A DNA stretch of 60,525 nucleotides from Streptomyces kronopolitis (GTDB taxonomy: Bacteria; Actinomycetota; Actinomycetes; Streptomycetales; Streptomycetaceae): positions 1-60,525 of the forward strand of contig NZ_BMND01000037.1 of NCBI RefSeq assembly GCF_014646275.1, written 5' to 3'. The stretch's first letter is position 1, and the number at the start of each line of letters is the position of its first letter. The notes under the pieces were generated by a model. It searched no databases. It was not told where the DNA came from and saw nothing but the letters and a program-made list of their open reading frames with translations. Shown one piece after another: positions 15,693-23,037 of this stretch. Both the position numbers and the translations under genes were made by a program.

Positions 15693-16037
15693 ATGCCCCC
15701 TAGTAGTCCCCGCACCACCCACAATCTCGACGACGATGACTACCCCGCCTACACCATGGGCCGGGCCGCCGAAATGATCGGCGCCACTCCCGCCTTCCTC
15801 CGCGCCCTCGGCGAGAACCGCCTGATCACCCCGCTGCGCTCCGAAGGCGGTCACCGCCGCTACTCCCGCTATCAGCTCCGCATCGCCGCCCGCGCCCGTG
15901 AACTCGTCGACCAGGGCACCAAGGTCGAGGACGCCTGCCGCATCGTCATCCTCGAAGACCAGCTCGAAGAGGCCCAGCGCATCAACGAGGAACTGCGCTC
16001 CCGCGGCACCACACCGCAGTCGAACGCCTCAGCGTGA
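15693..16037 (+). CDS. MerR-family transcriptional regulator
   Basis: 114 residues. It has the MerR N-terminal winged helix-turn-helix: YTMGRAAEMIGATPAFLRALGENRLITPLRSEGGHRRYSRYQL (about 19-62), with the characteristic wing GGHRRYS. A short coiled-coil dimerisation helix follows (DACRIVILEDQLEEAQRINEEL). No effector-binding domain follows, so it resembles small streptomycete MerR-like proteins that act without a known ligand. The ATG at 15693 has GAAGAGG upstream. A 32-bp palindrome lies in its leader and a terminator 77 bp downstream, so the unit is monocistronic and probably self-regulated. Confidence 0.88.
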   Translation: MPPSSPRTTHNLDDDDYPAYTMGRAAEMIGATPAFLRALGENRLITPLRSEGGHRRYSRYQLRIAARARELVDQGTKVEDACRIVILEDQLEEAQRINEELRSRGTTPQSNASA

Positions 16038-16551
16038 CCGGAGTCGGCGTTGCGGGGCCGCGTGCCGATCGTTTCCGGGGGTGGGCAGGCTGCTGATCTC
16101 GCCTGGTCGCACTGCCGGCGGGGCCGACTTGAGGGCCCCGCCGGCGGCCTGGTCAATGGCGATGCCATGCGAGTGTGCAGCGCCGGAACAGCCGACGGCG
16201 GAGCCGTGCGCCGGGCGGGGCGTCATGGGCCTCACTGACGATGTCGGGAAAGCTCACGTCCGCCGGCCGGGGTGAAAGGCCGACGGCCACCAGGGTCCTC
16301 CGGGTGCCAGGTGCCGTCGGAAGGCGGCGGGAGCTTCGGTGAAGCGCAGATGGTGGCGGGTGGCACGCAGGTGATGGCGTCGTGGGAACCGGCGGGGATT
16401 CCGGTCAGCGCGTGCGGTCTTGGACGTGGCGTCCGACTGGCGGCGTAGGGGGTCGAGGGCTCGTGCTCGTCGATGAGTGGTGCGGCCCAGCCGGCCCGGC
16501 CGCCCCGCCCCCAGTGCGATCACCCGCAGGGCTCTGCCCCCACCCCCTTGT
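16038..16551. other. Intergenic region between MerR and the first LLM operon
   Basis: About 510 bp with no credible gene. Short frames on both strands have Arg-rich shadow-like composition and no ribosome-binding sites. It contains the MerR terminator at 16114-16145 and ends in the operator pair of the LLM gene. Confidence 0.5.
16114..16145 (+). terminator. Hairpin terminator of the MerR gene
   Basis: GCCGGCGGGGCC and GGCCCCGCCGGC, perfect 12-bp arms with the 8-base loop GACTTGAG. There is no U-tract, as is common for GC-rich actinomycete terminators. Confidence 0.65.
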
Positions 16552-16566
16552 CTGATGTCACGTCAG
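16552..16566. promoter_or_regulatory. Palindromic operator D1 (CTGATG-TCA-CGTCAG)
   Basis: A CTGAYG-N3-CGTCAG site, distal member of a pair in front of the LLM gene. Its centre is 41 bp from that of D2, about four helical turns, which puts both on the same DNA face. Confidence 0.7.
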
Positions 16567-16592
16567 GCACGACGATGTCCCGCGCAATCTAT

Positions 16593-16607
16593 ATGACGAA
16601 CCGTCAG
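16593..16607. promoter_or_regulatory. Palindromic operator D2 (ATGACG-AAC-CGTCAG)
   Basis: One mismatch to the shared consensus; the inner 13 bp TGACG-N3-CGTCA is perfect. It ends 17 bp before the ATG and overlaps the AT-rich TCTATATG, the likely -10 region. Confidence 0.72.
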
Positions 16608-16624
16608 GTATAGCGGGAGGGCGT

Positions 16625-17593
16625 ATGGACGGCGCGGGTGGGGCGGTGTGGCGGCCCGAGGTGGGGCGGCTGGCGTATGGGATGCAGTTGCCGGTGCAGG
16701 CGCAGAGCACGTTGTTCGCGGAGGGGTGGGAGCCGGGGGCCGGGCCGGCCGATCTGGTGGCGGTCGCGCGGGCCGCCGACCGGTACGGGTTCGCGTATCT
16801 CGCCTGCTGTGAGCACATCGCGATCCCGCGGCGGCTGGCCGAGGCGATGAGCACGGTCTGGTACGACCCGGTCGCCACCCTCGCGCATCTGGCCGCCGTG
16901 ACGGAACGGGTGCGGCTGCTGAGTCATGTGGCGGTGGTCGGGCTGAAGCATCCGCTGGTCTCGGCCAAGCAGTACGCGACGCTGGACCGGCTCTCCGGGG
17001 GGCGGCTGATCCTCGGCGTCGGGGCCGGGCACGTCCAGGAGGAGTTCGAGGCGCTCGGGGTGGACTTCGCGCGGCGCGGGGCCGTATTGGACGAGACGGT
17101 CGACGCGCTGAAGGCGGCGCTGGGGCCCGAGGAGTTCCCCGAGTTCGCGGGGGAGCGGTTCGCGTTCGAGGGGCTGGGGCAGGCGCCGCGCCCCGTGCAG
17201 ACGCCGCGGCCGCCCCTCTGGGTGGGCGGCTCCTCGCCCGCCGCCGTCCGCCGGGCCGCGGAGCGCGGCGACGGCTGGCTGCCGCAGGGGGACCGGCGGG
17301 ACGCGCTGCCCGGGCAGATCGCGCGGCTGCGGCGGCTGAGGGAGGCCGCGGGGGTCGAGGCGCCGCCGGTGATCGGCGCGCTGGCCGAGTCGCTGTACGT
17401 GGGCGAGCCGAAGTGGGCGGTCGGCCGGCGGACGCTGTCGGGGGCGCCGGAGCGGATCGCGGACTCGCTGCGGGAGTACCGGGCGATGGGCGTGGACCAG
17501 GTCCAGGTGCGGTTCCGCAGCCGCAGCCGGGTCGAACTGACCGACCAGATGGCCGCGTTCGGGACGGACGTGGCGGCGCTGCTCGACGACTGA
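16625..17593 (+). CDS. LLM-class F420-dependent oxidoreductase
   Basis: 322 residues. Luciferase-like TIM-barrel signatures include YGMQLPVQ at the start, HVAVVGLKHPLVSAKQYATLDRLSGGRLILGVGAGHVQEEFEALGVDF and the C-terminal-half block LWVGGSSPAAVRRAAERGDGWLP. That combination is typical of the F420-dependent (TIGR03619-like) branch, which transfers hydride between reduced deazaflavin and a ketone, alcohol or enone. GGGAGG precedes the ATG. It is the first gene of a unit with the SDR gene 71 bp downstream and is preceded by paired operators D1/D2. The cofactor is plausible because fbiC, needed to make F420, is 9 kb away. Substrate unknown. Confidence 0.83.
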   Translation: MDGAGGAVWRPEVGRLAYGMQLPVQAQSTLFAEGWEPGAGPADLVAVARAADRYGFAYLACCEHIAIPRRLAEAMSTVWYDPVATLAHLAAVTERVRLLSHVAVVGLKHPLVSAKQYATLDRLSGGRLILGVGAGHVQEEFEALGVDFARRGAVLDETVDALKAALGPEEFPEFAGERFAFEGLGQAPRPVQTPRPPLWVGGSSPAAVRRAAERGDGWLPQGDRRDALPGQIARLRRLREAAGVEAPPVIGALAESLYVGEPKWAVGRRTLSGAPERIADSLREYRAMGVDQVQVRFRSRSRVELTDQMAAFGTDVAALLDD

Positions 17594-17663
17594 CGGCCCG
17601 GGCGCGGGCGGATGCCGGCGCCCGTCACGCACGGTCGTGCTCATCAATCAGGGGAGTGCAGGT

Positions 17664-18449
17664 ATGGGCAAGCTCGACGGTCGGGTGGTCATCGTGACGG
17701 GGGCCGCGCGGGGGCAGGGGGAGCAGGAGGCGCGGCTGTTCGTCGCGGAGGGGGCGCGGGTGCTGCTCGGGGACGTGCTCGACGGGCAGGGGGAGGCGCT
17801 CGCCGCGGAGCTGGGGGAGGACGTCGCGCGCTACGTCCATCTGGACGTGACGCGGGAGGACGACTGGGAGGCCGCCGCCGTCGCCGCGAAGGACGCCTTC
17901 GGGAAGATCGACGGGCTGGTCAACAACGCCGGGATCCTGCGCTTCAACGAGCTGGTGTCGACGCCGCTGGCGGAGTTCCAGCAGGTGGTGCAGGTCAACC
18001 AGGTCGGCTGCTTCCTGGGGATCCGTACGGTGGCGCCGGAGATCGAGGCGGCGGGCGGCGGGACCATCGTCAACACGGCCTCGTACACGGCGCTGACGGG
18101 CATGGCGTTCGTCGGGGCGTACGCCGCGACCAAGCACGCGGTCCTCGGGCTGACCCGGGTCGCCGCGGTGGAGCTGGCCGCCCGGAAGATCCGCGTCAAC
18201 GCGGTGTGCCCGGGGGCGGTGGACACCCCGATGACCAACCCGGCCGCGCTCGACCCGGCCGCCGACCCCGCCGAGTCGAAGCGGGCCGTCGACGAGCTCT
18301 ACCGGAAGGTGGTGCCGCTGGGGCGGATCGGGCAGCCGGCGGAGGTCGCCCGGCTGGCGCTCTTCCTGTCGTGCGAGGACTCGTCGTACATCACCGGGCA
18401 GCCGTTCGTCGTCGACGGGGGCTGGCTGGCGGGGGTCAGCGTCATCTGA
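17664..18449 (+). CDS. Short-chain dehydrogenase/reductase
   Basis: 261 residues, classical SDR. NAD(P) site TGAARGQG (near 14), NNAG (near 90), catalytic Ser/Tyr/Lys in NTASYTALTGMAFVGAYAATKHAVLGLT (YAATK), and the IRVNAVCPGAVDTPM C-terminal block. It resembles hydroxysteroid or 3-oxoacyl reductases, oxidising or reducing a secondary alcohol/ketone pair. Start at 17664 with GGGGAG upstream; an in-frame ATG 27 bases earlier lacks a site. It probably shares a transcript with the preceding LLM gene. Its stop codon lies inside operator E1 of the next unit. Confidence 0.87.
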   Translation: MGKLDGRVVIVTGAARGQGEQEARLFVAEGARVLLGDVLDGQGEALAAELGEDVARYVHLDVTREDDWEAAAVAAKDAFGKIDGLVNNAGILRFNELVSTPLAEFQQVVQVNQVGCFLGIRTVAPEIEAAGGGTIVNTASYTALTGMAFVGAYAATKHAVLGLTRVAAVELAARKIRVNAVCPGAVDTPMTNPAALDPAADPAESKRAVDELYRKVVPLGRIGQPAEVARLALFLSCEDSSYITGQPFVVDGGWLAGVSVI

Positions 18450-18460
18450 TGTAGCGTCAG
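18446..18460. promoter_or_regulatory. Palindromic operator E1 (CTGATG-TAG-CGTCAG)
   Basis: One of the nine shared sites. It overlaps the stop codon of the SDR gene, so a regulatory site has been kept within coding sequence. It pairs with E2, 75 bp between centres. Confidence 0.7.
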
Positions 18461-18520
18461 CTCGTCCGGTGGCGGGCCTTGACGCTCCATGCGTGCGCTG
18501 GAACAGTCGGCACATCGGAT

Positions 18521-18535
18521 CTGACGATGCGTCAG
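18521..18535. promoter_or_regulatory. Palindromic operator E2 (CTGACG-ATG-CGTCAG)
   Basis: Perfect match to the consensus arms, 27 bp before the GTG start of the second LLM gene. It marks a second promoter inside what would otherwise look like one long operon. Confidence 0.78.
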
Positions 18536-18562
18536 AAACAGTACAGGGGACGGTGAACCTCC

Positions 18563-19687
18563 GTGGAATTCGGGCTCTTTGTACAGGGGTACGTGGGCAA
18601 GCGGGCCGAGACCGATCCGCTCGCGGAGCACAAGGCGCTGATGGAGGAGACCGAGTACGTCATCCAGGCGGACAAGTCCGGCTTCAAATACGCCTGGGCG
18701 TCCGAGCACCACTTCCTGGAGGAGTACTCGCACCTCTCCGCCAACGACGTCTTCCTGGGCTATCTGGCCCACGCGACCGAGCGGATCCACCTGGGCTCCG
18801 GGATCTTCAACCCGCTCGCCCAGGTCAACCACCCGGTGAAGGTCGCCGAGAAGGTCGCCATGCTCGACCACCTCAGCGAGGGGCGCTTCGAATTCGGCAG
18901 CGGGCGGGGCGCCGGCAGCCACGAGATCCTGGGGTTCCTGCCGGGCATCACCGACATGAACCACACCAAGGAGATCTGGGAAGAGACCATCGCCGAGTTC
19001 CCGAAGATGTGGCTCCAGGAGGAGTACCCGGGATTCCGGGGCACCCACTGGCAGCTGCCGCCCCGCAAGATCTTCCCCAAGCCGTACGGGGCCTCGCACC
19101 CGGCGATGTGGTACGCGGCCGGCTCGCCTTCCTCGTACGCCATGGCGGCGAAGAAGGGCCTGGGCGTGCTCGGCTTCAGCGTGCAGAAGGTCTCCGACAT
19201 GGAGTGGGTGCTGGAGCAGTACAAGACGGCGATCCGGGACGCCGAGCCGATCGGCGACTTCGTCAACGACAACGTGATGGTGACCTCGACCGCGATCTGC
19301 GCCGAGACGCACGACAAGGCGGTGGAGATCGCGGTCAACGGCGGGCTCAACTACCTCCAGTCGCTGGTCTTCCGCTACCACGACACCTTCCCGCGGCCCG
19401 ACGGCATCCCCGAGTGGCCCGAGCTGCTGCCCGACTACACCACGGAGGTCATCGAGCTGCTGATCGCCGAGGAGCTGATGATCTGCGGCGACCCGGACGA
19501 GGTGCTCGGGCAGTGCCGGCGCTGGGAGCGGGCGGGCGCCGACCAGCTGAGCTTCGGGCTGCCGATCGGGATCCCCTACGAGGACACCATGAACTCGATC
19601 CGGCTGATCGGCGAGCACGTGATCCCGAAGATCGACACGGATCCGGTGCACCGGACCACCCGGTTCCGCACGACCGCGGGCAGCTGA
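18563..19687 (+). CDS. LLM-class flavin-dependent oxidoreductase (monooxygenase-like)
   Basis: 374 residues with GTG start. Bacterial-luciferase-family features: EFGLFVQGY at the start, YAWASEHHFLEEYSHLSANDVFLGYLAHATERIHLGSGIFN (the EHHF block of the FMN-dependent LuxA-like branch), LDHLSEGRFEFGSGRGAGSHEI, and WYAAGSPSSYAMAAKKGLGVLGF. The EHH element suggests a two-component FMN monooxygenase rather than an F420 enzyme, although no flavin reductase gene is in the window. It heads the second unit, in front of an amidohydrolase (80 bp) and an aldehyde dehydrogenase. Two operators precede it. Oxygen insertion, hydrolytic opening and aldehyde oxidation would be a logical series, but this is inference. 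Confidence 0.83.
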   Translation: MEFGLFVQGYVGKRAETDPLAEHKALMEETEYVIQADKSGFKYAWASEHHFLEEYSHLSANDVFLGYLAHATERIHLGSGIFNPLAQVNHPVKVAEKVAMLDHLSEGRFEFGSGRGAGSHEILGFLPGITDMNHTKEIWEETIAEFPKMWLQEEYPGFRGTHWQLPPRKIFPKPYGASHPAMWYAAGSPSSYAMAAKKGLGVLGFSVQKVSDMEWVLEQYKTAIRDAEPIGDFVNDNVMVTSTAICAETHDKAVEIAVNGGLNYLQSLVFRYHDTFPRPDGIPEWPELLPDYTTEVIELLIAEELMICGDPDEVLGQCRRWERAGADQLSFGLPIGIPYEDTMNSIRLIGEHVIPKIDTDPVHRTTRFRTTAGS

Positions 19688-19710
19688 CGCCCGCCGGCCG
19701 CGCTCCGCCG

Positions 19711-19755
19711 CCGAGGAGCGGCCACCGAGCAGCCACCGAGGAGCCACCGAGAAGG
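19711..19755 (+). repeat. Short imperfect direct repeats before the D-aminoacylase-like gene
   Basis: GAGCRGCCACC-type units (GAGCGGCCACC, GAGCAGCCACC, GAGGAGCCACC) occur in tandem in the 79-bp gap. They may reflect slippage and add several GGAG-like sites before the start codon. Confidence 0.4.
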
Positions 19756-19766
19756 GGGCATCGCCC

Positions 19767-21506
19767 GTGCTCGACCACCTGATCAAGGGCGCGACCGTCG
19801 TGGACGGCACGGGCGCGCCCGCCCGCACCGCCGACGTCGGCATCCGGGACGGCCGGATCGCCGTCATCGCGCCGGCCGGCACCGTCACCCGGGCCGCGAC
19901 GACCAGCGAGGACGCCACCGGGCTGGTCCTCGCCCCCGGCTTCGTCGACCCGCACACCCACTACGACGCCCAGCTCTTCTGGGACCCGTACGCCACCCCC
20001 TCGCTCAACCACGGGGTGACGACGGTGGCCGGCGGCAACTGCGGCTTCACCCTGGCCCCGCTCCACCCCGAACGGCCCGCCGACGCCGACTACACCCGCC
20101 GGATGATGGCCAAGGTCGAGGGCATGTCCCTGGTGGCGCTGGAGGAGGGCGCGCCCTGGACGTGGAGCTCCTTCGGCGAGTATCTGGACGCGCTGGAGGG
20201 GCGGATCGCCGTCAACGCGGGCTTCATGGTGGGGCACTGCGCGCTGCGCCGCTACGTCATGGGGGAGGACGCCGTCGGCGGGCAGCCCACGCCCGCGCAG
20301 CTGGAGCAGATGCTGACGCTCTTCCACGAGGCGATGGACGCCGGGGCGTGGGGCTTCTCCACCACCCGGTCCGCCACCCACTCCGACGGCGACGGCCGGC
20401 CGGTCGCCTCCCGGCACGCCGAGCCGGCCGAACTGCTGGCGCTGGCCCGGGCCGTCGCCGCGCACGAAGGCACCCAGATCGAGGCGATCGTGGCCGGCTG
20501 CCTGGACCGCTTCAGCGACGACGAGATCGACCTGCTGGTCGAGCTGAGCGCGACCGCCGGACGCCCGCTGAACTGGAACGTGCTGACCATCGACGCGGCC
20601 GTGCCCGACCGCGTACCGCGGCAGCTGCTCGCCGGCGAACGGGCCCGGCGGGCCGGCGGCCGGGTCGTGGCCCTGACGATGCCGATCCTCACGCCCATGA
20701 ACATGTCCCTCGGCACCTTCTGCGCCCTGAACCTGATACCCGGGTGGGGCGAGGTCCTGGGCCTGCCGGTGCCCGAGCGGATCGAGCGGCTGCGCGACCC
20801 GGACGTGCGCGACGAGATGCTGCGGCGGGCGAACAGCGAGGAGGCGGGCGTCTTCCGGCGGCTGGCCCACTTCGGCCGATATGTCATCGGCGACACCTAC
20901 TCCGCCGCCAACGAGGGCCTGACCGGCCGCGTCGTCGAGGACATCGCGGCCGAACGCGGCCAGGAGCCCTTCGCCTGCCTGGTCGAGATCTGCGCCAACG
21001 ACGCGCTGCGGACGGTGCTGTGGCCGATGCCCAGCGACAACGACCCGGCCTCCTGGGCGCTGCGCGCCGAGACCTGGCGGCACGAGGACGTGCTGCTGGG
21101 CGGGTCGGACGCGGGCGCCCACCTGGACCGGATGTGCGGGGCGCCGTACACCACGCGCTTCCTCGGCGACTGCCTGCGCGGCCGGAAGCTGAGGGGGCTG
21201 GAGCAGGCCGTGAAGATGCTCACAGACGACCCCGCGCAACTCTTCGGCCTGCGGGAACGGGGCCGCATCGAGGAGGGCTGGCACGCGGACCTGGTGCTCT
21301 TCGACCCCGAGCGGATCGACGCGGGCAAGGCCACGCTGGTGCACGACCTGCCCGGCGACAGTCCGCGCCTGGACTCCCGGGCGATCGGCGTCACCGCGGT
21401 GTGGGTCAACGGCGTCGAGGTGATCCGGGAGGACGTGGTGACCGGCGCGGTGCCGGGGACGGTGCTGCGCTCGGGGCGGGACACGCGAACGGTGAGCACC
21501 AAGTGA
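19767..21506 (+). CDS. Amidohydrolase, N-acyl-D-amino-acid deacylase family
   Basis: 579 residues. Starts LDHLIKGATVVDGTGAPARTADVGI (urease/dihydroorotase-type beta-sandwich). Then comes the metal site FVDPHTHYDAQLFWDP, with NHGVTTVAGGNCGF and later GGSDAGAHLDRM and the closing EEGWHADLVLFDPERI. This is the D-aminoacylase branch of the amidohydrolase superfamily, metal-dependent hydrolases of amide or other C-N/C-O bonds. In actinomycete catabolic clusters such proteins often act on non-amino-acid substrates, so the family name should not be read as the function. GTG start with GAAGGGGG upstream. Its stop overlaps the start of the aldehyde dehydrogenase gene (GTGA), implying coupled translation. 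Confidence 0.83.
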   Translation: MLDHLIKGATVVDGTGAPARTADVGIRDGRIAVIAPAGTVTRAATTSEDATGLVLAPGFVDPHTHYDAQLFWDPYATPSLNHGVTTVAGGNCGFTLAPLHPERPADADYTRRMMAKVEGMSLVALEEGAPWTWSSFGEYLDALEGRIAVNAGFMVGHCALRRYVMGEDAVGGQPTPAQLEQMLTLFHEAMDAGAWGFSTTRSATHSDGDGRPVASRHAEPAELLALARAVAAHEGTQIEAIVAGCLDRFSDDEIDLLVELSATAGRPLNWNVLTIDAAVPDRVPRQLLAGERARRAGGRVVALTMPILTPMNMSLGTFCALNLIPGWGEVLGLPVPERIERLRDPDVRDEMLRRANSEEAGVFRRLAHFGRYVIGDTYSAANEGLTGRVVEDIAAERGQEPFACLVEICANDALRTVLWPMPSDNDPASWALRAETWRHEDVLLGGSDAGAHLDRMCGAPYTTRFLGDCLRGRKLRGLEQAVKMLTDDPAQLFGLRERGRIEEGWHADLVLFDPERIDAGKATLVHDLPGDSPRLDSRAIGVTAVWVNGVEVIREDVVTGAVPGTVLRSGRDTRTVSTK

Positions 21507-22963
21507 GGGCCGCGGAGCGGCTGTTCATCGGCGGGGAGTGGACCGAGCCGGACGACGGGCACCACGAGGTCGTCGACCCGGCGACGGAGGCCGTCGTCGG
21601 GCTCGCACCGCAGGCGAGCCGGGCGCAGGTGTACGAGGCGGCGGCCGCGGCGCGCGCGGCCTTCCCGGCCTGGTCCCGTACGCCGCCGCAGCGCCGGGCC
21701 GCGCTCCTGGACCGGGCCGCGGAGCTGATGCAGCGGGACTTCGCCGCGCACGCCGAACTCGCGCAGGCCGAGAGCGGGGCGACGACCGCCACCGCGCGCG
21801 GGATGCAGGTCGCGGTGGGGGTGGCCCGCTTCCGGCGCTATGCGCGGGGGGCGCTGGAGCCGGTCGAGCAGGGGCTGCCGCCGCAGATCAACGAGGCCGG
21901 GCCGATGGGGCGGGCGGGCGTGCTGGGCGCGCTGGCCGTACGGCAGCCGGTCGGCGTCGTCACCTGCATCACCTCGTACAACAACCCCTGGGCGAACCCC
22001 GCGGGGAAGATCGCGCCGGCCCTGGCGATGGGCAACACGGTCATGGTCAAGCCGGCCCCGCAGGACCCGCTGTCGGTGTACCGGATGGCGGCGGCGCTGG
22101 CGGAGGCGGGGGTGCCGCCGGGGGTCGTGAACGTCGTCGGCGGGGCCTCGGCGGAGGTCGGCGCGGCGGCCGTAGAGGCGCCCGACGTGGACATGGTGAG
22201 CTTCACCGGCTCCACGGCCGTCGGGCAGCGCATCGCCGAGGTCTGTGGACGCGGGATGAAGCGCCAGCTCATGGAGTTGGGCGGCAAGGGCGCCGCGGTG
22301 GTGTTCGACGACGCGGACCTGGACGCGGCGGTGGCCGGCATCGGCACGACGTACTCCTTCTACAGCGGCCAGATCTGCACGGCGCCCACCCGGGTGCTCG
22401 TGCAGCGCCGGGTGTACGAGGCGCTGGTGGAGCGGCTGGCGCGATACGCCGAGCGGCTGCCGGTCGGCGACCCCCGGGCGCGCGGGGCGGTGGTCGGGCC
22501 GGTGATCTCGGCCGCGCACCGCGACCGCGTCGAGTCGTACGTGGAGCTGGGGCGCAAGGAGGGCGCGCGGGTCGTCACGGGCGGGGAGCGGCCGTCCGGT
22601 CCGCGGCGCGGCTTCTACGTCGCGCCGACGCTGCTGGCCGACTGCACCCCCGGGATGCGGGTGGTGCGCGAGGAGATCTTCGGCCCGGTCGTCGTCACCC
22701 TGCCCTTCGACGACGAGGACGAGGCGGTGGCCCTCGCCAACGACAGCGACTACGGCCTCCTCGACTACGTGTGGTCCGGCGATGTCGCCCGCGGCTTCCG
22801 GGTGGCCCGGCAACTGCGGGCCGGCGGGGTCGGGGTGAACACCGTCGGGCGGAACATGGAGGCGCCGTTCGGCGGCTTCAAGCAGAGCGGGGTGGGACGG
22901 GACGTGGGCTCCTACGCCCTGCACGCGTACAGCGAACTCCAGGCGATCGTCTGGCCGGGGTGA
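21503..22963 (+). CDS. Aldehyde dehydrogenase family protein
   Basis: 486 residues, full-length ALDH. Visible are VTCITSYNNPWANPAGKIAPALAMGNTVMVKPAP (NAD-binding region), FTGSTAVGQRI, the catalytic Glu in LMELGGKG, the catalytic Cys in YSGQICTAPTRVLV, and the C-terminal EEIFGPVVVTLPF. It oxidises an aldehyde to the acid with NAD(P). The GTG start at 21503 overlaps the preceding stop by 4 bp, so it is the last gene of the LLM-amidohydrolase-ALDH unit controlled by E1/E2. It is convergent with the phosphoesterase gene 75 bp away. Confidence 0.9.
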   Translation: MRAAERLFIGGEWTEPDDGHHEVVDPATEAVVGLAPQASRAQVYEAAAAARAAFPAWSRTPPQRRAALLDRAAELMQRDFAAHAELAQAESGATTATARGMQVAVGVARFRRYARGALEPVEQGLPPQINEAGPMGRAGVLGALAVRQPVGVVTCITSYNNPWANPAGKIAPALAMGNTVMVKPAPQDPLSVYRMAAALAEAGVPPGVVNVVGGASAEVGAAAVEAPDVDMVSFTGSTAVGQRIAEVCGRGMKRQLMELGGKGAAVVFDDADLDAAVAGIGTTYSFYSGQICTAPTRVLVQRRVYEALVERLARYAERLPVGDPRARGAVVGPVISAAHRDRVESYVELGRKEGARVVTGGERPSGPRRGFYVAPTLLADCTPGMRVVREEIFGPVVVTLPFDDEDEAVALANDSDYGLLDYVWSGDVARGFRVARQLRAGGVGVNTVGRNMEAPFGGFKQSGVGRDVGSYALHAYSELQAIVWPG

Positions 22964-23037
22964 GGGCGGGCCGATCAGGGCGTCTCCCGGCGGATCACCG
23001 TCAGGACCACCTCGGCGGCCGGGACCCGGCCCGGGGC

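Noticed and set aside
15356..15724. 122-codon minus-strand frame across the MerR leader
   Set aside because: Reads through the 32-bp palindrome and the MerR start region, with no start signal and irregular codon use.
16254..16523. 89-codon minus-strand frame that resembled a transposase tail
   Set aside because: Arg/His/Pro-rich without DDE or HTH motifs, no inverted repeats or target duplications around it.
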